A stretch of DNA of 64,000 bases from Pseudomonas lurida. Lineage in GTDB: Bacteria; Pseudomonadota; Gammaproteobacteria; Pseudomonadales; Pseudomonadaceae. Each line of letters begins with the position of its first letter. The first letter of the stretch is position 1. Under the pieces are notes generated by a model, which made no database searches, was not told the DNA's origin, and saw nothing but the letters and a program-made list of their open reading frames with translations. Both the position numbers and the translations under genes were made by a program. Location of the stretch: the NCBI RefSeq assembly GCF_013522705.1, contig NZ_JAAMRE010000003.1, positions 245,246-309,245 of the forward strand, in the 5' to 3' direction. Positions 28,074-36,421 of this stretch are shown here, in pieces.

Positions 28074-30149
28074 ATGGCGCAAACGCTCTTCAAGCTTTTC
28101 TTCACCCAACGTCTGGCGGCCTTGGCCAGCACCGAGTCGTTGCGGGCAATCCGCGAAGGGCTGTTGTGGATCCTGCCTTGCCTGCTCGTTTCGGCCGGGT
28201 TTCTGATCCTGTCCGAATGCGCCCGGGTGCTGGGATTCGACCCGCGACTGGTGGCCTTTCTCGCGGGGCTGCATAACCAGATCAGTTCGGTCATCCCACT
28301 GCTGGTGGCCGCGTCCATTGGCTACATGCTGGCGATCCAGTATCGCCTCCCGCAGCTTCCGGTGGCGTTTCTCTGCCTGGCCCACGTGGTGATCGCCACC
28401 TTTGTACTGCGCGACTACCCACGGGCCTCGGCCACCTTCGTGTTATTCATCGCCATCGCCTCGCCGTTGCTGAACGTGCCGGCCGTGGCCTGGTTGCACC
28501 GTTATCGTTGGACGCGGCTGGTCAACGAGGACCTGGTGGGGCACAACCTGCGTGGCACCATCAACATGGTCGTTCCCGGCGCGCTCACCGCCCTGGCATT
28601 GGTCACGGTCCTGTCGTTACTGCTGCAAGTCCCGTATGTGGCACAGTTGCAGGGGCCGCAGGTGCTGGATGCGTTGCAATCGCCCTACGGCAGCGGCCTG
28701 TTCGTGACGCTGATGAATTCTCTGTTGTGGTTCTTCGGAATCCACGGCGTGTACGCCATGCAGCCGCTGTTCGATGTGTTGGATCAGGCCGTGGTGCTCA
28801 ACGGCACGGCGGCGGCTGCAGGGGAGCCGATCAAGTACCTGTTGAACAGCGGTCTGCTCGGCAGTTTTGCTTTTATCGGCGGTTCGGGCGGCGCGTTATG
28901 CCTGCTGCTGGCGATCCTGCTGTTTTCCAAGAGCCAGTCCATGCGCCTGGTCGCCGTGGCGAGCTTGCCGCTGTCACTGTTCAACGTCAGCGAGGTGCTG
29001 CTGTTCGGCTTGCCGATCATCCTCAACCCGCGTCTGTTCATCCCTTTTCTATTAGTGCCTGCCATGAACGCAATGCTGGCCTTGGGGGCGGTGCAGATGG
29101 GCTGGGTTTCGCCGGCGGTGGCCAGTGTGCCGTTCACCTCTCCGGTGTTGCTCAATGCTTATCTGAGCACTCACGGCGACCTGGCGGCGGTCGCGCTGCA
29201 GGTGGCGTTGCTGGGCCTGGGCACGCTGGTGTATGTGCCGTATGTGCGGGCGATCCATCGCCAGGCCAGCGAAGGCGGCACGGTGTATCTCAAATCCCTG
29301 GACATGACCTTCCGTGGCCTGGAGGAAAAAGGCCGGCTGCGCGAACTGGACCCCGTGCTGGCTTCCCACAAGACCCTGGCGCGTCACGCCAATGAGCTGA
29401 GCCGCATCCAGCAGATCAGCGACTACGATTTCTATCTGGAATTCCAACCGCAAGTCTCGACCCGCACCGGACTGTGCACCGGTTGCGAGGCCTTGATGCG
29501 CGCTCGCGATGCCCAGGGCACGGTGCATTCGCCCTGGGAATTCCTGCAATGGCTGGCCCAGGCCCAATTGATGCCGGACGTGGACATGTGGGTGGCGTCC
29601 CAGGCCGTGCGCCAATACCAGAAATGGCAAAAGTTGGGGTTCACGCTACCCATGACCATTAATATTTCCAGCGCGACGCTGACGGATGCCACCTATGGCG
29701 AGCGCCTCGTCGGCATCCTGGCACAGGCCCACGGGCAGGTCTCGGTGGAGATCACCGAAGATGCTCTGGTCAGCGATATCCAGGCTACGCGGCGGACGAT
29801 TCAAAAACTCCAGGCGATTGGCGCCAAGGTGTATATCGACGACTTTGGCACCGGTTTTTCAGCGTTGAGTTACCTGCACCAGTTTCCGGTGGACTTTATC
29901 AAGATCGACCGCAGCTTCGTGGTGGCCCAGCATGATCCCAAGGGCGCGCAGGTCCTGACCGGGATGCTGCGTTTCTGCGAGGCGTTGAACCTGGGTGTGG
30001 TCGTCGAAGGGGTGGAGACCGCCGAGCAACTGGCCTTCCTGAACACCGGCAGCGAACTGTTTATCCAGGGCTGGTATTTCAGCAAGGCGCTGCCGGGCGA
30101 TCAGTTGGAAGGCTTTGTGCGCGAACGTGCGGCGTTGGCGCAGACCTAG
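28074..30149 (+). CDS. PTS EIIC-like membrane domain fused to a c-di-GMP phosphodiesterase (EAL)
   Basis: A 691-aa fusion. Residues about 25-395 form a multi-helix membrane domain like lactose/cellobiose-type PTS EIIC, with FGIHG at 222-226 and the signature FNVSEVLLFGLPIILNP at 303-319. Residues about 450-685 are an EAL domain with an apparently full catalytic set: Glu472 (EAL), Asn530, Glu559, Asp589-Asp590 (DDFGTG), Lys610, Glu645 (VVEGVE) and Gln665. No EIIA or EIIB domain is present, so the EIIC part may sense a sugar rather than transport it. ATG 28074 was chosen over an in-frame start 54 nt upstream. Confidence 0.88.
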   Translation: MAQTLFKLFFTQRLAALASTESLRAIREGLLWILPCLLVSAGFLILSECARVLGFDPRLVAFLAGLHNQISSVIPLLVAASIGYMLAIQYRLPQLPVAFLCLAHVVIATFVLRDYPRASATFVLFIAIASPLLNVPAVAWLHRYRWTRLVNEDLVGHNLRGTINMVVPGALTALALVTVLSLLLQVPYVAQLQGPQVLDALQSPYGSGLFVTLMNSLLWFFGIHGVYAMQPLFDVLDQAVVLNGTAAAAGEPIKYLLNSGLLGSFAFIGGSGGALCLLLAILLFSKSQSMRLVAVASLPLSLFNVSEVLLFGLPIILNPRLFIPFLLVPAMNAMLALGAVQMGWVSPAVASVPFTSPVLLNAYLSTHGDLAAVALQVALLGLGTLVYVPYVRAIHRQASEGGTVYLKSLDMTFRGLEEKGRLRELDPVLASHKTLARHANELSRIQQISDYDFYLEFQPQVSTRTGLCTGCEALMRARDAQGTVHSPWEFLQWLAQAQLMPDVDMWVASQAVRQYQKWQKLGFTLPMTINISSATLTDATYGERLVGILAQAHGQVSVEITEDALVSDIQATRRTIQKLQAIGAKVYIDDFGTGFSALSYLHQFPVDFIKIDRSFVVAQHDPKGAQVLTGMLRFCEALNLGVVVEGVETAEQLAFLNTGSELFIQGWYFSKALPGDQLEGFVRERAALAQT

Positions 30150-30988
30150 GCGGATTCGTAGCCGCGCCGGGTCTGTTCGATGTCGTCGACCAAAGCGTCG
30201 ATACCGGCCAGGTGCGCGCGATTGTCATGATCCCAAGGGTGGAAGCCTGGCTTGAAGTAATGCAGCCAAGGCACCAGCATGCGCGGGAAAACGCCTTTAG
30301 GGCCATACAGAAACTTGAGCATGCGCCAGAAGCCCTTGAAAAAACCTCCCGCCTTGCGGTCCGCCACCAGCAAGCGCACATGAAAGTCCAGCACCACCAG
30401 CCAGAACAGCAGCGTAGTGGTGAGCATGGTCCCGGTGCGCAGCAGATAGCGCCCGGGACCCGGCTTGATCACAGTGTTCCATACGTCAAACGCCACGGCT
30501 TTGTGCTCGGTTTCTTCGAGGGCGTGCCAGTACCACATTTGCTGGTAGCCCTTGAGTGAATGGCCGAAGCGCGACGGGTCGCTCAGCAGGATCTCGGCGA
30601 GCATCGCGGTGTAGTGCTCCAGGGCGATGGTCACGGCCAGGTTGAACGCCGGCGGCAGGTGTTTTTTTTGCCAGTCGAGGATGAATTTCAACCGCCGATC
30701 GAGGGTGTGCGCCGGCAGGCCCGCCGCTTGCAGCAGGTCGTTATAGGCCACATGTTCGCGGCTGTGCATGGCCTCTTGACCGATAAAACCCTGGATTTCC
30801 TTCTTCAACAGCGGGTCGTCGATGCGCTGCCGGTAATGGCGCACGCTGTCCATGAAGAACAGTTCGCCCTGGGGAAACAGCAGCGACAGGGCATTGAAGA
30901 AGTGCGTGATGAACGGGCCTTGTTCGTGCCAGTCCTTGATGCGCTCGGCGGGCAGGGCAAAACGGACATCGCGACGGATGGGTAGCAT
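30146..30988 (-). CDS. PF10118 protein ('metal-dependent hydrolase' family), probable di-iron protein
   Basis: A 280-aa protein of the family usually labelled predicted metal-dependent hydrolase. The visible pattern is Glu42, Glu72-x-x-His75 (QEAMHSREH), Glu124 (ALEHY) and Glu159-x-x-His162 (HALEETEHKAV). This is the E / ExxH / E / ExxH layout of ferritin-like di-iron carboxylate proteins. A hydrophobic segment at about 186-206 (TGTMLTTTLLFWLVVLDFHVRL) suggests membrane association. It is the last gene of the leftward BVMO-SDR-PF10118 operon, 15 nt after the SDR. I infer a redox/oxygenase role rather than hydrolysis; the substrate is unknown. Confidence 0.8.
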   Translation of the reverse strand: MLPIRRDVRFALPAERIKDWHEQGPFITHFFNALSLLFPQGELFFMDSVRHYRQRIDDPLLKKEIQGFIGQEAMHSREHVAYNDLLQAAGLPAHTLDRRLKFILDWQKKHLPPAFNLAVTIALEHYTAMLAEILLSDPSRFGHSLKGYQQMWYWHALEETEHKAVAFDVWNTVIKPGPGRYLLRTGTMLTTTLLFWLVVLDFHVRLLVADRKAGGFFKGFWRMLKFLYGPKGVFPRMLVPWLHYFKPGFHPWDHDNRAHLAGIDALVDDIEQTRRGYESA

Positions 30989-31003
30989 GGGCTGTGCTCC
31001 TGT

Positions 31004-31894
31004 TCAGAGACGAGACTCGTCGTTGGTTTCAAACACTGGCGTGCGCGGTTTGGGAGCCATGCGTTTGCTGGCAAATACCACCAACGCCTGGTAAGCCGCC
31101 GGCAGGCAACGGGCAAGCAGGTCGAGGGCATAGGCGTCGCGGCCGATCAACACGCGACGCTTGTTTTTGCGCACTCCGTGCAGGATCACTGTCGCGGCCT
31201 GGTCGGCATCGGTGATAAACAGTTTTTCGAAGTCGGCGCGGGCCTGTTGTTCGCTGTGGATCAAAAAGCCGGTCATGTTCGCGTCGATACGGCTGCTGCG
31301 GCAGATATCGGTGCGGATCCCGCCGGGGTGCACGCAGGTCGCCGACACGCCGCAGCGTTGCAGGTCGAGTTCCTGACGCAGCGCCTCGGTAAAGCCACGC
31401 ACTGCGAACTTGCTGGCGTTGTAGCCGCTCATGCCCGGCTGCGCGAACAGCCCGAACACGCTGGAGGTGTTGATCACGTGGCCTTCGCCGCTTGCCTTGA
31501 GGTAGGGGAGGAAGGCCTTGGTGCCGTGGACCACGCCCCAGAAATTGATACCGACGATCCACTCCAGGTCAGCGTAATCCACGCCCTCTACGGTACTTGA
31601 CAGTGCCACCCCGGCATTGTTGAAAACCAGGTTGACCTGGCCGTGCTCGGCCATGCAGCGCGCGGCCCAATCCTGCATGGCTTGGCGGTCGGCCACATCA
31701 AGCATCTGCGTAGTGATCCGCACCGGCGGCAGGCCCGACTCTTCGAGCAAGGCGCGGGTGTGTTCCAGGCCTTGAAGGTTTTTGTCCGCCAGTGCCAGGT
31801 GGCACCCCTCACGGGCCAAGGCCAGTGCCAGCGCGCGGCCCATGCCGGAGGCCGCGCCGGTGATGGCCGCAACGCGGCCGTTGAATGACTTCAT
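31004..31894 (-). CDS. Short-chain dehydrogenase/reductase
   Basis: An NAD(P)-dependent alcohol/ketone oxidoreductase (296 aa). The cofactor motif TGAASGMGRA is at about 12-21, NNAG at about 90, a catalytic Ser in INTSSVFG and the YNASK catalytic motif at about 155-159. The C-terminal extension beyond the core is basic (RKNKRRVLIGRDAYALDLLARCLP). The start overlaps the BVMO stop by 4 nt; a 62-codon longer reading into the BVMO gene was rejected. The context suggests it oxidises a secondary alcohol to the ketone used by the BVMO. It resembles SadH of the mycobacterial mymA operon in gene context. Confidence 0.88.
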   Translation of the reverse strand: MKSFNGRVAAITGAASGMGRALALALAREGCHLALADKNLQGLEHTRALLEESGLPPVRITTQMLDVADRQAMQDWAARCMAEHGQVNLVFNNAGVALSSTVEGVDYADLEWIVGINFWGVVHGTKAFLPYLKASGEGHVINTSSVFGLFAQPGMSGYNASKFAVRGFTEALRQELDLQRCGVSATCVHPGGIRTDICRSSRIDANMTGFLIHSEQQARADFEKLFITDADQAATVILHGVRKNKRRVLIGRDAYALDLLARCLPAAYQALVVFASKRMAPKPRTPVFETNDESRL

Positions 31895-33429
31895 GACAGG
31901 CTTCCTTCGGGATTGGCGCGGACCACGGAGGGCGCACGCGCAGGTGGGCTGAGGACCGCCATGCCCGTCACATAATCCTTGAGCGCGAACTGGCGGGTGA
32001 GTTGCTTGAAACGCCAGGTCGAGCCGGGCCACAGCGTGGTGTTCCTGCCGGTGCGCGGGTCCAGATACCAGCTCTGGCAACCGCCGGTGTTCCAGATGGT
32101 GCGTTCAAGCTTGTGTTGCAGATGGTGGTTGTAGGCCTGTTCCACCGTCGGCTTGACCTCCACCGTGGCGATACGCTGGCGTTGCATCTGCTTGAGCGCG
32201 TCGAGGATGTAGGCCACCTGGGCCTCAATCATCAGGATCATCGAGTTGTGCCCAAGCCCGGTATTGGGCCCGACAATCAGGAACAGGTTGGGATAGCCGG
32301 GCACGGTTGTGCCCTTGTAGGCATGGGCGCCCTCACGCCAAGTGTCCATCAGGTCCATGCCGTCGCGGCCGATGATGCAGCCGCGTGGCAGCGGGTCGCT
32401 GGCCTGGAAGCCGGTGCCGAAAATCAGGCAGTCCGCCGGGTGCTTGATACCGTCGGCGGTGATCACGCCGTCGGGTTCGATGCGCTGCACAGGCTCGGTC
32501 ACCACCTCGACATTGCTGCGCGACAATGCCGGGTAATAGTCATTGGAGATCAGCACGCGCTTGCAGCCGATGGTGTAGTCCGGCGTGAGGCGCTTGCGCA
32601 GGGAAGGGCGCGCCACTTGCCTGTGCAGGTGACGCAGGGCGATACGCTGCACCATCTTCATCAGCCGCGGATGCCGCGCAAAGCCCACCACTCGTCCTTC
32701 CAATGCCCAGTAAAACCCCGCGCGCATAAGCCGCTGCGTAACAGGCACGTGCTTGAACAGCCAGCGTTCCAGCGGCCCAATCGCACGGTCGGGTTTGGGC
32801 ATGATCCATGGCGGCGTGCGCTGGAACAGGTCCAGATGGGCCACCTGCGGGGCGATCTGCGGCACGAATTGAATCGCGCTGGCGCCGGTGCCGATCACCG
32901 CCACGCGCTTGCCCTTGAGCGAATAACCATGGTCCCACTGCTGCGAGTGGAAACGCTGGCCCTTAAAACTTTCCAGGCCCGGAATATCCGGCAACGCTGG
33001 GCGCGACAGGCCGCCCATCCCCGACACCAATACCCGTGCGCTCACCTGCCGACCGTTGCTGAAACTCAGGTGCCAGCGCTGTTGGGCTTCATCGAACACC
33101 GCGCGGGTCAACCCCATACCGAAGCGCAGGTAGGGCGCCAGCTCGAAATGCGTGGCGCATTGCTCCAGGTAAGCGCGAATTTCCGCCTGCGGCGCGAACT
33201 GCCGCGTCCAGTTCGGGTTGGGCGCAAAGGAAAACGAGTAGACATGGGACTGCACATCGCAGGCACAGCCGGGGTAATGGTTGTCGCGCCAGGTACCGCC
33301 GAGGCTGTCGGCCTGTTCGGCGACGAAAAAGTCGGTAAGCCCGGCCTGCTTGAGCTGGATGGCCATGCACAGGCCGGCGAAGCCTGTACCGATGATGGCG
33401 ATGTCGATCGAGTCATTGTGGGCATTCAT
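31891..33429 (-). CDS. Flavin-dependent Baeyer-Villiger-type monooxygenase
   Basis: A 512-aa FAD/NADPH monooxygenase that would insert oxygen next to a ketone to give an ester. The FAD-binding GTGFAG is at 14-19, the BVMO fingerprint F-x-G-xxx-H-xxx-W-D is complete at 155-166, and the NADPH-binding GTGASA is at 180-185. It has no signal peptide and is probably cytosolic or membrane-associated. It is first in a leftward three-gene operon with the SDR and PF10118 genes, divergent from an alpha/beta hydrolase. Gene content resembles the MymA-SadH-LipR group of Mycobacterium tuberculosis. Confidence 0.9.
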   Translation of the reverse strand: MNAHNDSIDIAIIGTGFAGLCMAIQLKQAGLTDFFVAEQADSLGGTWRDNHYPGCACDVQSHVYSFSFAPNPNWTRQFAPQAEIRAYLEQCATHFELAPYLRFGMGLTRAVFDEAQQRWHLSFSNGRQVSARVLVSGMGGLSRPALPDIPGLESFKGQRFHSQQWDHGYSLKGKRVAVIGTGASAIQFVPQIAPQVAHLDLFQRTPPWIMPKPDRAIGPLERWLFKHVPVTQRLMRAGFYWALEGRVVGFARHPRLMKMVQRIALRHLHRQVARPSLRKRLTPDYTIGCKRVLISNDYYPALSRSNVEVVTEPVQRIEPDGVITADGIKHPADCLIFGTGFQASDPLPRGCIIGRDGMDLMDTWREGAHAYKGTTVPGYPNLFLIVGPNTGLGHNSMILMIEAQVAYILDALKQMQRQRIATVEVKPTVEQAYNHHLQHKLERTIWNTGGCQSWYLDPRTGRNTTLWPGSTWRFKQLTRQFALKDYVTGMAVLSPPARAPSVVRANPEGSLS

Positions 33430-33705
33430 AGGCTGTCCTGAGTGGGCATCGGATGGGCTCCTGATCTTGTTGTGTCTTTTGGGTGGAACGCCGTTGCAAA
33501 GGAAAATTTAATTAATTATTTTAAAAAAGATTTTAAATAATCTACCTGAAAATATCGCCTACGCTAGGTCCTTGTCTCGAATGTGCGATTTGTCCGACGG
33601 ACGCGCATGTCTGTATCAGGCTCGGGTCCAGGGTGTGTGCGGTGGCCGAGGCCCGACCAATTCCGGTTGGGGCGCCGGCGGCAGGGAATGCAGAGGACCG
33701 AGCGC
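33430..33705. other. Divergent promoter region, AT-rich
   Basis: This 276-bp gap between the BVMO operon and the alpha/beta hydrolase holds a run of about 45 AT-rich bases (33499-33545). In it are a 5-bp inverted repeat AGATT/AATCT and a weak version (ATTTAAT-N8-TTAAAAA, 33506-33527) of the palindrome found before alkB and fadE. GTCCGACGGAC at 33592-33602 is an 11-base palindrome. No gene is seen. Confidence 0.45.
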
Positions 33706-34698
33706 ATGACGATGGAATGGGTAATGGCTGCGGGTGTGGGGGCGTGTGCAATGGCCTGGGGTTTCAGCGCCTGGATGACGCGGCGCATTGAAAAGGCCGT
33801 GCCGCGCGCTGGCCGTTTTATTGAGGTCGACGGCGAGCAATTCCACTATGTGGAAGAGGGCAACGGGCCGCCATTGGTGATGATTCACGGATTGATGGGT
33901 AGCAGTCGCAACCTGACCTACGCCTTGTCCGGTCACTTGCGCGAGCAGTTTCGGGTGATCACCCTCGACCGGCCGGGCTCGGGTTACTCCACGCGCCGCA
34001 CCGGCACTGCGGCCGACCTGCCGGGCCAGGCGCGGCAAATTGCCCGGTTCATCCAAGCGTTGCGGTTGGACCCACCGCTGGTGCTTGGGCATTCCCTGGG
34101 GGGCGCGCTCGCTCTGGCGCTGGCCCTCGACCATCCTGAGACGGTATCGGGCCTGGTCCTGGTGGCGCCACTGACTCATCCCCAGCCGACATTGCCGCCG
34201 GTGTTCTGGTCGCTGGCGGTGCGGCCGGCATGGCTGCGCCGCTGGGTTGCCCATACGTTGACGGTGCCCATTGGCCTGTTGACTCGGCGCAGTGTGGTCA
34301 AAGGCATCTTCGCGCCGGATGTTGCGCCCGAGGATTTCGCCACCCGTGGCGGTGGCCTGTTGGGCATGCGTCCCGCCAACTTTTATGCCGCCTCCAGTGA
34401 AATTGCCCTGGTCAACGACGACCTGCCGCACATGGTCCGGCGCTACCCAGGCCTGACCTTGCCGATTGGCTTGATCTACGGCGCGCGGGACCGGGTGCTG
34501 GACTTTCGCACGCACGGTCAGGCGCTCGCCGACAGGGTGCCGGGCCTGAAACTGCAGCTCGTTGAAGGGCGCGGCCACATGCTGCCGATTACCGCCACGC
34601 CGCGGGTGGTGGAGCTGGTGCAGCAGGTGGCCAAGCGCGTGCGGTCAGGGCATGCCAATACGCAACTGCCCCCGCCCGTTGCCCTGGCGAACAAATAA
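33706..34698 (+). CDS. Alpha/beta hydrolase (probable esterase/lipase)
   Basis: A 330-aa hydrolase with an N-terminal membrane anchor (about 5-22, VMAAGVGACAMAWGFSAW). The oxyanion-hole region is MIHGLMGSS, the nucleophile elbow is GHSLGG (Ser at about 134), the late acid Asp lies near GARDRVLDF, and the catalytic His is in EGRGHMLP. It is divergent from the BVMO operon, so the natural guess is hydrolysis of BVMO-made esters. GAGGA precedes the ATG; an in-frame ATG 18 nt upstream with GCAGGGA is nearly as good. Confidence 0.87.
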   Translation: MTMEWVMAAGVGACAMAWGFSAWMTRRIEKAVPRAGRFIEVDGEQFHYVEEGNGPPLVMIHGLMGSSRNLTYALSGHLREQFRVITLDRPGSGYSTRRTGTAADLPGQARQIARFIQALRLDPPLVLGHSLGGALALALALDHPETVSGLVLVAPLTHPQPTLPPVFWSLAVRPAWLRRWVAHTLTVPIGLLTRRSVVKGIFAPDVAPEDFATRGGGLLGMRPANFYAASSEIALVNDDLPHMVRRYPGLTLPIGLIYGARDRVLDFRTHGQALADRVPGLKLQLVEGRGHMLPITATPRVVELVQQVAKRVRSGHANTQLPPPVALANK

Positions 34699-35006
34699 TC
34701 ATGGCCGTCGTGTTCGGGCGGGGCGGTGCAAACCGTTGTTCTAGAGACCTGACTGGCGGACCTGAAAAAAGACTGCGCAGTCACCGGAAAAAGCGCTCGA
34801 CAAAGTAGTTGACGACCTAACGATTCCGCGCTATCTATTTAAAAAAATATTTCAATATTTATTTTGAAATGAATTTTTTGAAGTGCCTAAGAGCGAACAA
34901 AAATGAAAAAAACGCTTTTTATCGCATGCTTGATGTCCGGGGACCGCTCGCGCTCCCCCATCCTGTGGTCTGCCACTCGGCCTGCGCGTTTCGCCCGGAG
35001 GCTGCC
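34699..35006. other. Promoter/leader region of alkB (308 bp)
   Basis: No gene is seen. A strongly AT-rich segment (34836-34880) contains the 22-bp palindrome annotated separately, 137 nt before the alkB start. An in-frame extension of alkB reaches to 34869 but lacks a ribosome-binding site and family similarity. Confidence 0.5.
34849..34870. promoter_or_regulatory. 22-bp palindrome upstream of alkB (candidate operator)
   Basis: Perfect 7-bp arms ATTTCAA (34849-34855) and TTGAAAT (34864-34870) flank an 8-nt spacer. The same arms and spacing occur before fadE at 39245-39266. The right arm could overlap a -35 element (TTGAAA). Confidence 0.5.
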
Positions 35007-36287
35007 ATGAACCAGACGCTCGCAGCACCTTCGGTATGGGCCGATGGCAAACGCCACCTGTGGTGGCTGGGCATCATGCCCCTGGCCACGCCGCTGTTGT
35101 CCGGAGCACTGGCGATCAGCACCGGCGTCCAGCAGCTCTGGTGGGTCGGGGTGCTGGTGATCTTCGGCCTGATTCCGTTGATCGACGGCCTGCTCGGCGA
35201 AGACGTCAGCAACCCACCGGAATCCGCCGTCGGCCACCTTGAATCCCAACGCTATTACCGCTGGATCGTCTACACCGGCGTACTCTTTGTGATCGCCTCG
35301 GTGGTGATTACCGGCTGGCTCGCCGCGGGGGGCATTGCCTGGATCATCGACGGCGGGCTGCTACAGGCCACCGCCCATCTCGACCCGGCTGACTGGCTGT
35401 CCCAGGTGGCCGCTTACGTCACCGCCCGCACTCAGTTGCATGGCGAACCGAGCTGGTTCACTTACCTGGGCATGGCCATGTCGACCGGTGCCGCCACCGG
35501 GATTGCGATCAACACCGCCCATGAACTGGGGCACAAACCCAAACCCCTGGAGGTGTTCCTGGCCAAGGTCACGCTGGCGCCGACCTTCTACGGGCACTTT
35601 TACACCGAACACAACCGTGGCCATCACGTCCGCGTCGCGACCCCGGAAGATCCGGCCAGCTCGCGCCTGGGGGAAAGCTTCTGGGCATTTCTACCACGCT
35701 CGGTGTGGTTCAGCGCGCGCTCGGCCTGGAACCTTGAGCGTGAGCGCCTGCGCAAACTCGGTCTGCCGGCCTGGCACTGGAAAAACGCCGTGCTCAGTGC
35801 CTGGATGTACAGCGTGGTACTGTGGGGCGCGATGATTGCCTGGCTCGGGGCGGCGGTGATTCCGTTCCTGATTATCCAGGGCATCTATGGATTCTCGTTG
35901 CTGGAAGTCGTGAACTATGTCGAACACTACGGCCTTAAGCGTCAGAAGTTGCCCAACGGGCGCTATGAGCGTTGTTCACCCCGACATTCCTGGAACAGTA
36001 ATCGGATTGTCACCAACATCTTTCTATTCCAGTTGCAGCGCCATTCCGATCACCATGCCAACCCCACGCGCAGTTATCAGTCGTTGCGCCACTTCGATGA
36101 GTCGCCGCAACTGCCCTATGGTTATGCAAGCATGATTGTCTGGGCCTATGTGCCGTACTTGTGGCGCCGCCGCATGGACCATCGCGTACTTAATCATTAT
36201 GCCGGGGATATCACCCTGACCAATCTTCAACCGTCGCAACGTTTGAAGTATCTGGAGAAGTACAGCCATAACGCCACACCGTTCTAA
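35007..36287 (+). CDS. alkB: Alkane 1-monooxygenase AlkB
   Basis: Integral-membrane non-haem di-iron hydroxylase that converts n-alkanes to 1-alkanols (426 aa). All four signature boxes are present: HELGHK (172-177), EHNRGHH (201-207), NYVEHYGL (303-310) and LQRHSDHHA (343-351). About six membrane helices are visible. Compared with the GPo1 enzyme as I remember it, there is an insertion of about 40 residues near 105-148, and the chain-length-gating Trp55 position is Ile52. GGAGG precedes the ATG. No rubredoxin or rubredoxin reductase gene is nearby, so electron transfer partners must be elsewhere. Confidence 0.95.
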   Translation: MNQTLAAPSVWADGKRHLWWLGIMPLATPLLSGALAISTGVQQLWWVGVLVIFGLIPLIDGLLGEDVSNPPESAVGHLESQRYYRWIVYTGVLFVIASVVITGWLAAGGIAWIIDGGLLQATAHLDPADWLSQVAAYVTARTQLHGEPSWFTYLGMAMSTGAATGIAINTAHELGHKPKPLEVFLAKVTLAPTFYGHFYTEHNRGHHVRVATPEDPASSRLGESFWAFLPRSVWFSARSAWNLERERLRKLGLPAWHWKNAVLSAWMYSVVLWGAMIAWLGAAVIPFLIIQGIYGFSLLEVVNYVEHYGLKRQKLPNGRYERCSPRHSWNSNRIVTNIFLFQLQRHSDHHANPTRSYQSLRHFDESPQLPYGYASMIVWAYVPYLWRRRMDHRVLNHYAGDITLTNLQPSQRLKYLEKYSHNATPF

Positions 36288-36310
36288 TGTAATTAGAAAC
36301 AGGGTTATCG

Positions 36311-36340
36311 GCGCGCGGTGTATCCAGCGCGCGGGTTTTT
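36311..36340 (+). terminator. Rho-independent terminator after alkB
   Basis: GCGCGC arms (36311-36316 and 36327-36332) enclose a 10-nt loop and are followed by GGGTTTTT. It lies 24 nt past the alkB stop, separating alkB from the praB genes. Confidence 0.7.
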
Positions 36341-36421
36341 GTCGCCCTGGGTTTGTCGCTCAAATAGTTAGCAAGTTGTGTTTGACCCGAACAAAAACAA
36401 TTAAAGGGAAGGACGTCCACC

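Noticed and set aside
32002..33441. 479-codon plus-strand frame over the BVMO gene
   Set aside because: Antisense to a monooxygenase with complete motifs; no independent coding signal.
34869..35006. N-terminal extension of AlkB by 46 residues
   Set aside because: The extension begins inside the palindrome and is unlike AlkB N-termini; the ATG at 35007 has GGAGG.
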